Assembly: GCF_016775155.1 (NCBI RefSeq)
Contig: NZ_JAEUGD010000059.1
Location: 1-64,000, forward strand
Length of the DNA: 64,000 bases
Direction: 5' to 3'
Source: Fulvivirga marina
GTDB taxonomy: Bacteria; Bacteroidota; Bacteroidia; Cytophagales; Cyclobacteriaceae
The translations under genes were made by a program, and so were the position numbers. The notes under the pieces are model-generated. The model was not told where the DNA came from and made no database searches. It saw only the letters and a program-made list of their open reading frames with translations. Below are positions 7,032-14,483 of this stretch, one piece after another (the stretch's first letter is position 1; every line of letters starts with the position of its first letter).

Positions 7032-8615
7032 TTAGTTAGTCTCAATTATATACACAAACTCTTTTACAAATTTCACTTGGTCTGAAAGTACCTTGTTTGC
7101 TAACATATTTGATGTCGGGACAGCCACTTTATTTTTGACTGATTGAATTAAGGTCAATAGATAATTGGTTTTAATCGCGTAGGAAGCATTTTCAGCCAAG
7201 GCATGTTTTGCATTTATTATTCCAACTACATTTCCTTTAGAATCAAACAATGGTCCGCCACTATTACCTGGTTGAACAGGAACACTTATTTGATATGCGG
7301 TAACATCTCCTTGGAATCCCGTCTTTGAACTAATTATTCCATTAGTCAACTTGACTTCGTCACCCATAGTTGCCCGTAATGGATAACCAAGTGCAAATAC
7401 AGACGCACCAACATCCGCTATGTTGTTATCTATTTTATATGGAAGGATACCAAGTGTTGTGAAATTTGAGTCTTCAATTTTTATGATGGCGAGATCGTTG
7501 TTCCTGTCTTCAATAACAACCTTCGCTTCATATGTTTTCGAGAAATCACCTTTTACTCCTCTTACTTTGATTTTTTTACCTTGTATTACGTGATGATTAG
7601 TCGCAATGTATCCGTCTTGTGATATTGCAAAACCTGTCCCTGATGTTAAAACTGAATTTCCTGAACTGAAATCACTTGATGTCGTTGGATATAATTTTAA
7701 AAATAACTGATCCTCACCTCCACCACTTTGAGTGACCTTCATAACGCCCTTGTCGAATGAAATGTACTGATCTTTATTTACAGTTTTATCGCTCATATAC
7801 CACTTAGATTTGAACAGATTATGACTGGCAGTTCTCAATACCCGAGCTTTTATATCACCTGTCCTCCAAATTGGATTAGAAGCACCAGACAGGTAGATTA
7901 AGTCATAGTTCTCAGCATTCTTTTTTAATGCGAGGCGATACTTGGTATTGTTGTATGTCGTTGTACTTTCATAAATCCCCTCAACCAAATCCAAACCACT
8001 CTTTTCCCATTCACTTTTCAAAGTGAACTCACTCCAGTTTGTTTTCGGTGTCATGTCTGGGTTTCTTACCTTTATGCGAACCCATTCAAAGCCACCGTCA
8101 ATAAGCTCCATTATTAAAATCTCCTCTACACCTGGAGAGAGCGGTGCAAAGCGCATCCAAAAATGAAATTTCTGTGTTTCGTCCTTCGATTTAATACCAT
8201 ATTTGGTATCCAGTTGCAAACCTTCGAGCTCGCGTATCAAGTTATGTCCACCCATTTCTAAAAATTGATTTTGAGATGCTTTTCTTTTGTCGGCAACGTC
8301 TCGCCAGATTGCAAGATATGATGGATCGGTTGAAGCTGGTGTAGGAATCTCCAAATCGAGATTCCTCAAGTCTGAAACTAAAGCGGCAGAGCTATATGGA
8401 ATCAATATTGTCCATTTACTTATTTGAATCCAAGGGTTACCTTTCTTCTGTGCGTCCACCTCAACCAATACTCTTGTGTAGTCCTTGTCGACAATAACTT
8501 TCGATATTCTACATATACCACAATTTGTTGAACCCACGCTTGGGTTCTCGGTAGTAAATGGCTGTCCTAATACAGAGCCAGATAGAAAGATGAGCAATAG
8601 TGCTAATGGTTTCAT
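7032..8615 (-). CDS. Secreted trypsin-like (S1C) serine protease
   Basis: A 527-residue protein with a Sec signal peptide (MKPLALLLIFLSGSVLGQ), so it should act in the periplasm or outside the cell. Residues of about 20-310 are an unassigned, probably beta-rich N-terminal region. Residues of about 320-490 are a chymotrypsin-fold protease with a complete HtrA-like triad: H342 in TNHHV, D374 in NNDLAII, and S452 in QPGNSGGPLF. There is no C-terminal PDZ domain, unlike true DegP/DegQ, so it is not a standard HtrA chaperone-protease. A 74-residue gene lies 13 bp upstream and is probably co-transcribed. Trypsin-like proteases also occur as effectors in bacterial conflict systems, but the signal peptide argues for an envelope role. 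The N-terminal region could recognise a substrate. Confidence 0.88.
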   Translation of the reverse strand: MKPLALLLIFLSGSVLGQPFTTENPSVGSTNCGICRISKVIVDKDYTRVLVEVDAQKKGNPWIQISKWTILIPYSSAALVSDLRNLDLEIPTPASTDPSYLAIWRDVADKRKASQNQFLEMGGHNLIRELEGLQLDTKYGIKSKDETQKFHFWMRFAPLSPGVEEILIMELIDGGFEWVRIKVRNPDMTPKTNWSEFTLKSEWEKSGLDLVEGIYESTTTYNNTKYRLALKKNAENYDLIYLSGASNPIWRTGDIKARVLRTASHNLFKSKWYMSDKTVNKDQYISFDKGVMKVTQSGGGEDQLFLKLYPTTSSDFSSGNSVLTSGTGFAISQDGYIATNHHVIQGKKIKVRGVKGDFSKTYEAKVVIEDRNNDLAIIKIEDSNFTTLGILPYKIDNNIADVGASVFALGYPLRATMGDEVKLTNGIISSKTGFQGDVTAYQISVPVQPGNSGGPLFDSKGNVVGIINAKHALAENASYAIKTNYLLTLIQSVKNKVAVPTSNMLANKVLSDQVKFVKEFVYIIETN

Positions 8616-8628
8616 GACATTATATTTT

Positions 8629-8853
8629 TTAGAAGTACACTCTCTTATAGTTGGCTTTGTAAGCTGTAGTAATATTCAACAATGTGTCTGGAGATGTTTC
8701 TCTTTTCATTTCCTCCAATGTGACTTCCTCCTCTGTAACCGGGTCAACAACTTTAACGAATGATACCTCACCGTCTTCTTTCTCATTAAATACATATCTC
8801 AATGTTCTCCTTACTTGAGTTAGTTGGTCGGTTTCAATATAAAATGACTTCAT
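8629..8853 (-). CDS. Small unknown protein upstream of the protease
   Basis: A 74-residue acidic/basic mixed protein with no signal peptide, membrane segment or motif I recognise. It is rich in T, V and E (for example a DPVTEEEVTLEEMKRET stretch near 37-53). It ends 13 bp before the protease start on the same strand, so an operon is likely. It may be a genuine small partner; coding status rests on length, position and frame only. Confidence 0.5.
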   Translation of the reverse strand: MKSFYIETDQLTQVRRTLRYVFNEKEDGEVSFVKVVDPVTEEEVTLEEMKRETSPDTLLNITTAYKANYKRVYF

Positions 8854-9001
8854 AACTTATCATTTACTTATCAGGTTGTTTTATTGTCGCGCTGGATTAA
8901 GCGGCAAGCAAATGTGCAGAGGTCTTCGAAGCACGGAATTGTTCCACTGCATTGTGCATAGCATTTAAAATATGTAACGTTGTACATATACAACAAACTT
9001 T

Positions 9002-9116
9002 TTACAGATGACTATAAACGGATATAACGCTTTAATCCAAACTAGTCACTCCACATCTCCAAAGCTTCCCCAAGCTAGTAAATACTGAATAACTTTCAAT
9101 ACCCAACCTTGGGTAT
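9002..9116. repeat. Repeat unit copy 2 with 18-bp palindrome
   Basis: Second copy of the unit at 5046-5223. It opens with TTTTACAGATGACTATAAAC, then GGATATAACGC, and ends in the same palindrome at 9099-9116. The bases after it, including CAACCCATACGAGGAAATC (about 9149-9167), match the flank of the intact tRNA-Glu terminator (about 11192-11210). The 603-bp stretch 8854-9456 contains only these repeat parts and no gene. Confidence 0.75.
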
Positions 9117-9291
9117 ATTGATAGAAAAAGTCAATAAAATTCGGACAACCCATACGAGGAAATCTAACCCCATAATTTACTTGTTACCAAATACTTACGA
9201 ATAAAAAGGAAAATTAGCGCTGTTTTTAGAGAGGAACTATCGAAATGCGATATATGCTATAATAAACTGAATACCAATAACTTAAAATTAA

Positions 9292-9323
9292 AAAAGCCGA
9301 CTATCTTGAGATAATCGGCTTTT
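9292..9323 (-). terminator. Terminator-like hairpin 3
   Basis: AAAAGCCGACTATC pairs with GATAATCGGCTTTT (14 bp, one G-U) around TTGA, with a T-run on the minus strand. It is nearly the same as the tRNA-Glu terminator at 11333-11364 and precedes copy B of the 81-bp repeat. Confidence 0.7.
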
Positions 9324-9324
9324 C

Positions 9325-9405
9325 GTAGCCCCTAGCGGACAAATATCGAACCTTTTACTGGCTGATTTGGCTGCAATTGAGGTTTTTGAAAAGGTGGCAT
9401 GGTAA
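9325..9405. repeat. 81-bp direct repeat, copy B
   Basis: About 94% identical to copy A at 5536-5616, same length. The two copies bracket the HEPN-like, membrane-anchored and protease genes, so they could be the two ends of one former insertion of about 3.8 kb. Confidence 0.85.
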
Positions 9406-9434
9406 GTGTTAAAGAATTTTCACCTAACGCTTGG

Positions 9435-9460
9435 CTAAACTGCGTTTTAATGCAGTTTAG
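9435..9460. terminator. Hairpin over the stop codon of the TIR-like gene
   Basis: CTAAACTGC pairs perfectly with GCAGTTTAG (9 bp) around an 8-nt loop. The right arm overlaps the stop codon of the minus-strand gene that ends at 9457. There is no long T-run on the minus strand, so termination efficiency is uncertain. Confidence 0.45.
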
Positions 9461-10617
9461 GTTTTGTTATGCTCTTTTTTCTTTAATTCTCGTTCATTAA
9501 TAATAAAGACACCACCTGTTGCTCTGATCCAATCATTAGCTACTGATGTCACTTCCAAAATTGCTTGAGTAACTGTGTTTAAATATTCAGTTTTTATAGT
9601 TATTAAATTTAGCATTTCATTTTCTGAAATATTTTCAAAATCCCCACTGTCTCTTACAATTCCTTCATTCTTTTTTGTTTTTTCGAGCAAAATATATCCA
9701 TTGTCTGGATTATTTGGATTCATCTTCTTCCCAGAAACAACAATATATTTATTTGTCATTTCTGAATTTTTGAAAACCTCTTTAGATGTAAAAAGTTTTG
9801 AAAGTTTTTTTAGCTCCATAATGAATTGAGCAAGTATGTTTTTCTCTTTTTCATTGAAGAAGTGCATGTTTGAATCATCATTAAAGAATTCTTTGAAATC
9901 TGAGATATTCAAATTGTGATTCTTGTACAGCTGAAAGCCTAAAAATTCTTTTTCTTCCAATTCAGAAATCAACTCTTCTTTTGTGATGTGTAGTAGACGG
10001 TTATATTCATATTTCTTTATGTTTTCAGGATGGTCGAAATATAGTATCTTAAGTATATCAAATAGAATGGCTTGAATTCCTAAGTCTACCTCTCTTTTAA
10101 TTGATTTATAATACTTTTTGTTACTAAGCTTATTGTCAATTATTCCTTGAATACTATTTGTTAAGGACTTTATGAATGATTCCTTATTGATTTGTTTATC
10201 AACTTTAGTATGAAAGGTAATTGGCTTTCTGTTTCGAATGTCAAAAGGAAGATTTTCAATAAGTCCGTAATCTGAATTAAAAACACAAATAGTTTTTTCC
10301 CAGCCAATCTTGCTACATGCATAACCTAATTCGATTAACACATTGGGATTGGGGGTTTTTCGAGTATTTACCTCCTTATTAATGATGGAAATATCAGCCA
10401 CAAAAATATCGCAGCTATCAATTTTGCTGAAAATGCTACTTACAAGATCAGGGGTTCCTTCATCATCCCTACTATCACTTTCTATAGAGAATTCTGAAAT
10501 AATCTCATTGTTTTTATATACTTCTTTTAATGCCTTTTCTAGACAGCTGTTAATAAACCCTCTATTAGAGTTATTCGGAAGATCAGACTGCCATGAGTAA
10601 AAGGTCTTAAGTTTCAT
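9457..10617 (-). CDS. TIR-like/nucleotide-binding-fold protein, defence effector candidate
   Basis: A 386-residue protein. Residues 1-160 look like a Rossmannoid TIR-like or nucleoside-deoxyribosyltransferase-like domain: KTFYSWQSDLPN at 4-15, the DDEGTPD loop at 51-57, IFVADIS at 71-77, and NPNVLIELGYA at 90-100 with conserved-looking E96. Such stand-alone domains are widespread next to defence genes and are suspected of processing nucleotides such as NAD. Residues of about 160-386 are helical and unrecognised and may be the sensing half. No signal peptide or membrane segment is present. Low GC, even below its neighbours, and the flanking repeats suggest horizontal acquisition. The exact family cannot be fixed by eye; the enzymatic activity is inference. 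Confidence 0.75.
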   Translation of the reverse strand: MKLKTFYSWQSDLPNNSNRGFINSCLEKALKEVYKNNEIISEFSIESDSRDDEGTPDLVSSIFSKIDSCDIFVADISIINKEVNTRKTPNPNVLIELGYACSKIGWEKTICVFNSDYGLIENLPFDIRNRKPITFHTKVDKQINKESFIKSLTNSIQGIIDNKLSNKKYYKSIKREVDLGIQAILFDILKILYFDHPENIKKYEYNRLLHITKEELISELEEKEFLGFQLYKNHNLNISDFKEFFNDDSNMHFFNEKEKNILAQFIMELKKLSKLFTSKEVFKNSEMTNKYIVVSGKKMNPNNPDNGYILLEKTKKNEGIVRDSGDFENISENEMLNLITIKTEYLNTVTQAILEVTSVANDWIRATGGVFIINERELKKKEHNKT

Positions 10618-10728
10618 GCAAGTTTGTTTCAGTTGAGCATAACATCTATATAACAGTATGCTTGTTATTTCACATATAGCTATTCACACGCTATAACCTG
10701 AACAGCAAATACTTAACCGATCAGAAAC

Positions 10729-11158
10729 GTTTACAAACTACAAAAATCGGGTATAACAAGCGTTTAATTTAATCCATTCCTCAACAACTGCCGCAAAAAC
10801 TTTCCTAACCTCACGATCTACTTTCCCAAAGCTGTTTTTACGTTTGCGAGCCGCTTAGTATTAAGATTTGATATTTTTTGATTAAATAAATGTAATTCAG
10901 ATTTATATGTTTCTAAGGATTTATTTATTTCCAATCTATAAGCTTCCTGTTTAATATCTAATTGTTTTTCATAATAGGAAATGCTTTTCTTAAAAAAGCT
11001 TTCTATTAATGCTTTAGTTGAGAATGCTATTATACCAGCTAATCCCAAATCTGTTACTATTTGATTTATATCCATTTATCTACATTAAGAACTTTTTTAT
11101 TAGTAATACTAAATCTAATCAATGACATATAACTTTGTCAATACCCAACCTTGGGTAT
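10729..11158. repeat. Repeat unit copy 3, interrupted by a small gene
   Basis: Third copy. GTTTACAAACTACAAAAATC and GGGTATAACAAGC open it at 10729. The next approximately 120 bp follow copy 1 (AACTTTCC, CGATCTACTTTCC and TTTTTACG pieces align) until about 10850. There the gene ending at 10818 intervenes, and the unit resumes with TAACTTTGTC and the palindrome at 11141-11158. Copy 1 lacks this gene, so this is either an insertion or a recombination joint. Confidence 0.65.
10818..11075 (-). CDS. Truncated membrane/coiled-coil protein
   Basis: An 85-residue protein. One N-terminal hydrophobic segment (about residues 9-25, LGLAGIIAFSTKALIES) is followed by a long basic coiled coil (about 28-75). 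Proteins of this type usually run on for another 100 or so residues after the KR-A-N-V-type helix. Here the last approximately 10 codons already lie in repeat-unit DNA shared with 5110-5170, so the C-terminus appears to have been cut off by recombination. It is probably non-functional, though a short product could still be made. Function is unknown. Confidence 0.5.
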   Translation of the reverse strand: MDINQIVTDLGLAGIIAFSTKALIESFFKKSISYYEKQLDIKQEAYRLEINKSLETYKSELHLFNQKISNLNTKRLANVKTALGK

Positions 11159-11332
11159 ATTGAGGGGAAAAGTCAGTAATATTAAGTCAACCCATACGAG
11201 GAAATCGAACCACACAATTATCTGAATTTCAGCAGATTATAAAATTAAGAAGATATATTGCAATTTTTAGACAAGAATTATCGAAACGAGAATCAAGAGT
11301 TAATTTGCTGATTCTAAGATATTTATAATCAA

Positions 11333-11364
11333 AAAAGCCGATTATCGAATGATAATCGGCCTTT
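11333..11364 (-). terminator. Rho-independent terminator of tRNA-Glu
   Basis: On the minus strand the tRNA 3' end is followed at once by a hairpin with arms GCCGATTATC and GATAATCGGC (perfect 10 bp, GAAT-type loop) and then a run of six T. Three diverged relatives are at 5326, 5501 and 9292. Confidence 0.85.
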
Positions 11365-11366
11365 CG

Positions 11367-11438
11367 TAGCCCGTAGGGGAATCGAACCCCTGTTACCAGG
11401 ATGAAAACCTGGCGTCCTAACCCCTAGACGAACGGGCC
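11367..11438 (-). tRNA. tRNA-Glu (anticodon TTC)
   Basis: A 72-nt cloverleaf. The acceptor stem is GGCCCGT/ACGGGCT (first pair G-U) with discriminator A. The D-arm region contains TCTAGGGGTTAGGA, the anticodon arm is CCAGG-TTTTCAT-CCTGG with anticodon TTC, and the T-arm is CAGGG-GTTCGAT-TCCCCT-like. CCA is not encoded. It lies between the biosynthetic cluster and the repeat-rich island, and 3'-end look-alikes in the island suggest it has served as an integration site. Confidence 0.97.
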
Positions 11439-11515
11439 ATTTCGTTAATGGAGGTGCAAATATAATGGGCCGGATTTTAAAAACAAGGGGGCAGCATATT
11501 TTTTTATTATTTTTT

Positions 11516-12841
11516 TTATGGAACGGCCTCTAGCTCGTCTTCATGCACTTTTCCAGGTACCTTCATAGTATGAACCGACTCTGTACCGAGTTCTGCCTGC
11601 CCTTTCTTATATTTAGATGCCTTCATGGATAGGTTATAAATGGGCATGGCTCCCAAGGTGGTGACAATGGCCATCAGCACGAGGATTGAAAACAGGTCTT
11701 GCGTAATCACTCCATAAAGCAGACCGATATTAGCAATCAGCAACTCCATCAAACCCCTTGAGTTAATCAAACCGCCTATGGCTGATGACTCTCTCCATGA
11801 ATACCCAGAGGCTTTCATGGTTACGGCACACACACCATACTTCCCTACAATAGAAAATAATAAAATGATTAGCCCTGGTAATATAATCGTCGTATTCTGA
11901 AACACGAGCAGGTTAGTGCTAAGGCCTGAGTAGGCAAAGAAAATAGGCAGGAACATCACAATGGTGATGTCCTTCAGCTTAACAGTCAATGTTTCAATAA
12001 GTCCGGCAGTGCGTGGGATGGCTAACCCTAACACAAACCCTCCAAATACAGAGTAAAGACCAATAACATCTGTAGCCAGTGCTGCTGCCAGCAGTAAAAT
12101 GAGTATAAAGGCAAAGTGTGCCTGGCTGAGTTCTCCGTTTTTCTCAGTAGTCTTTGCCACACGTTTCAATATAGGTTTCACTATACCAAAAACTACTAAT
12201 ACAAATAAAAAGGCTCCTCCAAGGGTAACGAAGCCTCCACTGTAGCTTTGGCTAATGGCCATAGCGGTAACAAACGAAAGAAGAATCCAGCTGATGACAT
12301 CCTGCACACTTGCTGCCAGCAACGATAGGGCTCCTATTTTTGAGTTGATAAGCTTTTTTTCGTGTAATATCCTGGCGAGCATGGGAAAAGCGGTGATGGC
12401 AAGTGCCGTACCCATATAGATTCCAAAGGTGCTCAGGCTTATGCCTTCCATAGCCAGTGTATCATGATACATTATAGCGGCCAGCACGCCCAGTCCGAAA
12501 GGGAAAAGTGTACCGGTAAGTGACAGTGCCCCGGCCTGCTTTATGGTGGATTTCTTAAAGAGCTTATAATCGATCTCTGCCCCCACCAGAAACATATAGA
12601 TGGATAGCCCCAGGTTACAGAGCACAAAAAGTATAGGCATCACTTCTTCATTGAAAAGGCTTGCTGACAACTCAGGAAAGTAGTTTCCAAACAAGGTTGG
12701 TCCCAGCAACACGCCGGAGATCATCTCCCCTACCACTCTGGGTTGACCAATGAAAGTAATCAATTTGCCACAAATCTGGGCTGCCATCATAATAACGATA
12801 ACGGCAATGGTAACAGCAACGAATAATTCGAGGTTGTTCAT
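11516..12841 (-). CDS. CPA2-type cation:proton antiporter
   Basis: A 441-residue integral membrane protein with about 12 hydrophobic segments spread over residues 1-400, matching the sodium/hydrogen exchanger (CPA2, KefB/NapA-like) fold. Visible family features include GEMISGVLLGPTLFG near 37-51, the SVQDVISWILLSF segment near 177-189 with its membrane-buried acidic residue, and a GLINSRGLMELL segment near 350-361. It lacks a C-terminal TrkA-N domain; the tail is short and charged. It exchanges Na+ or K+ for H+ at the inner membrane. It starts 10 bp after the thioesterase stop and is the last gene of the cluster strand. It may be a self-protection gene against an ion-perturbing product or an unrelated passenger. 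Confidence 0.88.
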   Translation of the reverse strand: MNNLELFVAVTIAVIVIMMAAQICGKLITFIGQPRVVGEMISGVLLGPTLFGNYFPELSASLFNEEVMPILFVLCNLGLSIYMFLVGAEIDYKLFKKSTIKQAGALSLTGTLFPFGLGVLAAIMYHDTLAMEGISLSTFGIYMGTALAITAFPMLARILHEKKLINSKIGALSLLAASVQDVISWILLSFVTAMAISQSYSGGFVTLGGAFLFVLVVFGIVKPILKRVAKTTEKNGELSQAHFAFILILLLAAALATDVIGLYSVFGGFVLGLAIPRTAGLIETLTVKLKDITIVMFLPIFFAYSGLSTNLLVFQNTTIILPGLIILLFSIVGKYGVCAVTMKASGYSWRESSAIGGLINSRGLMELLIANIGLLYGVITQDLFSILVLMAIVTTLGAMPIYNLSMKASKYKKGQAELGTESVHTMKVPGKVHEDELEAVP

Positions 12842-12851
12842 ACAAATACGA

Positions 12852-13583
12852 TTATAAATAGGTGATTAGGCTTTCTTTACAAACGCGATTTATGATTGTT
12901 GTAATCTTTTCTTGCTCACTGATCAGGAAAAAATGACCTCCTTCCAAGTAATGTAACTGGAAATTAGCCTGAGTATATTGGCTCCATCCATAACACTGCT
13001 CCTCGGTCAGGTCATCTTCTTTGCCAAAAAACAGGGTTATATCGCAGGTCAGAGGGGTAATTTCGGCGCTATGGGTGTAGTTTTCTATCAGTTTGAGATC
13101 ATTCCTCAACAGGGGAAGAAACAGATTCATGAGTTCAGGGTATTTAAAAAATTCAGGAGAGGTACCTCCCAGGGCTATAACCTTACACTTTAACTCATCC
13201 GTTGACATTAAATGGTATTTCTTTTTATCAGTTCTGGTTACATGTGGAGCTTCCCTTCCCGATATAATCAGGTTCAACGGATCGGGAAGACCGTTTTGTT
13301 TTATTTTTTGAGCAACTTCATAGGCTACCACTCCTCCGAGGCTATGCCCAAACAACAAGTAAGGTTCATGCTCAATCTCCTTTGCTATTTGTTCATACAC
13401 ATCATTGATCATGGCATCTATATTATCGTAAAGAGGGTCTGCAATTCGCTTTCCTCTTCCTGCCAACTCTATGGGGCGCAACTCAATATAAGGCTCAAGG
13501 TAGTCTTTCCATTGATTATAAAGCACGGCTGAGCCTCCTGCATATGGGAGACAAAACAATTTTATCTTATTCATCATCATCAA
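12852..13583 (-). CDS. Type II thioesterase for the NRPS/PKS line
   Basis: A 243-residue alpha/beta hydrolase. It has the GrsT/RifR-type opening KLFCLPYAGGSA (8-19), nucleophile S81 in GHSLGG (79-84), an acidic residue at D190 or D191 after FFGKE, and H217 in EGGHFFL. Stand-alone enzymes of this type clear misprimed or stalled acyl groups from carrier domains. It lies at the end of the cluster, 105 bp after the racemase, and its stop is 10 bp before the antiporter start. The start could be any of the four leading Met codons. Confidence 0.93.
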   Translation of the reverse strand: MMMMNKIKLFCLPYAGGSAVLYNQWKDYLEPYIELRPIELAGRGKRIADPLYDNIDAMINDVYEQIAKEIEHEPYLLFGHSLGGVVAYEVAQKIKQNGLPDPLNLIISGREAPHVTRTDKKKYHLMSTDELKCKVIALGGTSPEFFKYPELMNLFLPLLRNDLKLIENYTHSAEITPLTCDITLFFGKEDDLTEEQCYGWSQYTQANFQLHYLEGGHFFLISEQEKITTIINRVCKESLITYL

Positions 13584-13688
13584 GTACGTTGATTAGAAAT
13601 ACTACAGATATTTTTCACGAGAGTTATAAGCTTCCAACTACTCTAATCTCTCCAGGTCATTACTTTAACAGAGGAAAAAACCACCTGC

Positions 13689-14483
13689 CTATGTCAGTAT
13701 GGGACTACCAGTGCCTTTTGCTTTGTCGTTAGCAAGTGATTCCCGGATCAGCGCTTTGGCCAGTACCTCCGAGGAGTCTACCAAAACAATATCGTTGGGA
13801 GTAACATAGGGTGCTACTAATGACAACTCTGTACAACCAAGTATAACAGCTTCTGCCTTTGCATTGGCAAAGTAATTCAAAGCCTCCCTCATCAGCTGTT
13901 TGGCATCGAAAGTGACCTTGTCCGGGTTGGCCTTTAGACCTATATTTTCATCATAGATCATTCTATGGATCACATCATTCTGAAATTGCTCATCGGGCAG
14001 AATGACCTCAAAGCCATACCCTTCAAGCAAATGCTTATACACTTCAGACCTATAAGTCCCGTTGGTGCTCATTACCCCTACCCTGCGTACATGTAAATGG
14101 TTTGATTTAATGTACCTGCAGGTCTCTTTAGGCATGTTTAAAAGTGATACCTGGCTGTTCATTTTACTAAGCTCGTCTAAAATCACACTATAAATTTCTC
14201 GTGCGTAAGAGGTATTGCAGGCAATACCTACCACCTTCGCCCCAGCCTGTTCCAGGTTCAGTATTACCCTGGCTATGTTATAAGCAGGGTTTGGGCGCAA
14301 CGGGTCATCCAGGAAGGCTGTTCTATCAGCGATATGCCTGGGGAATGACATCAAAACTACGGACAGGTGATCCTGGTCTTTAGCAGCCTTAGTATAGCGC
14401 AGTATGTAATCATACATGGCCAGGCCAGCCTGGGGGCCTACCCCCCCGACTATGCCAATTACATTATCTTGCTCCAGATCCAT
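13689..14483 (-). CDS. Aspartate/glutamate racemase family protein
   Basis: A 264-residue protein with the Asp/Glu racemase signature: IGIVGGVGPQAGLAMYDYI near 9-27, first catalytic Cys C89 in GIACNTSYA, and second C217 in LGCTELSLV. Both cysteines needed for two-base racemisation are present. The start overlaps the hydroxylase stop by one base (TAATG), a sign of translational coupling. The cluster has an Asp-type A domain and no recognisable epimerisation domain, so production of D-Asp (or D-Glu) for direct activation is plausible. Other amino acids accepted by this family cannot be excluded. Confidence 0.93.
   Translation of the reverse strand: MDLEQDNVIGIVGGVGPQAGLAMYDYILRYTKAAKDQDHLSVVLMSFPRHIADRTAFLDDPLRPNPAYNIARVILNLEQAGAKVVGIACNTSYAREIYSVILDELSKMNSQVSLLNMPKETCRYIKSNHLHVRRVGVMSTNGTYRSEVYKHLLEGYGFEVILPDEQFQNDVIHRMIYDENIGLKANPDKVTFDAKQLMREALNYFANAKAEAVILGCTELSLVAPYVTPNDIVLVDSSEVLAKALIRESLANDKAKGTGSPILT

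Noticed and set aside
7032-8615. True DegP/HtrA chaperone-protease
   Set aside because: The triad matches, but there is no PDZ domain after the protease and the long N-terminal region is foreign to that family.
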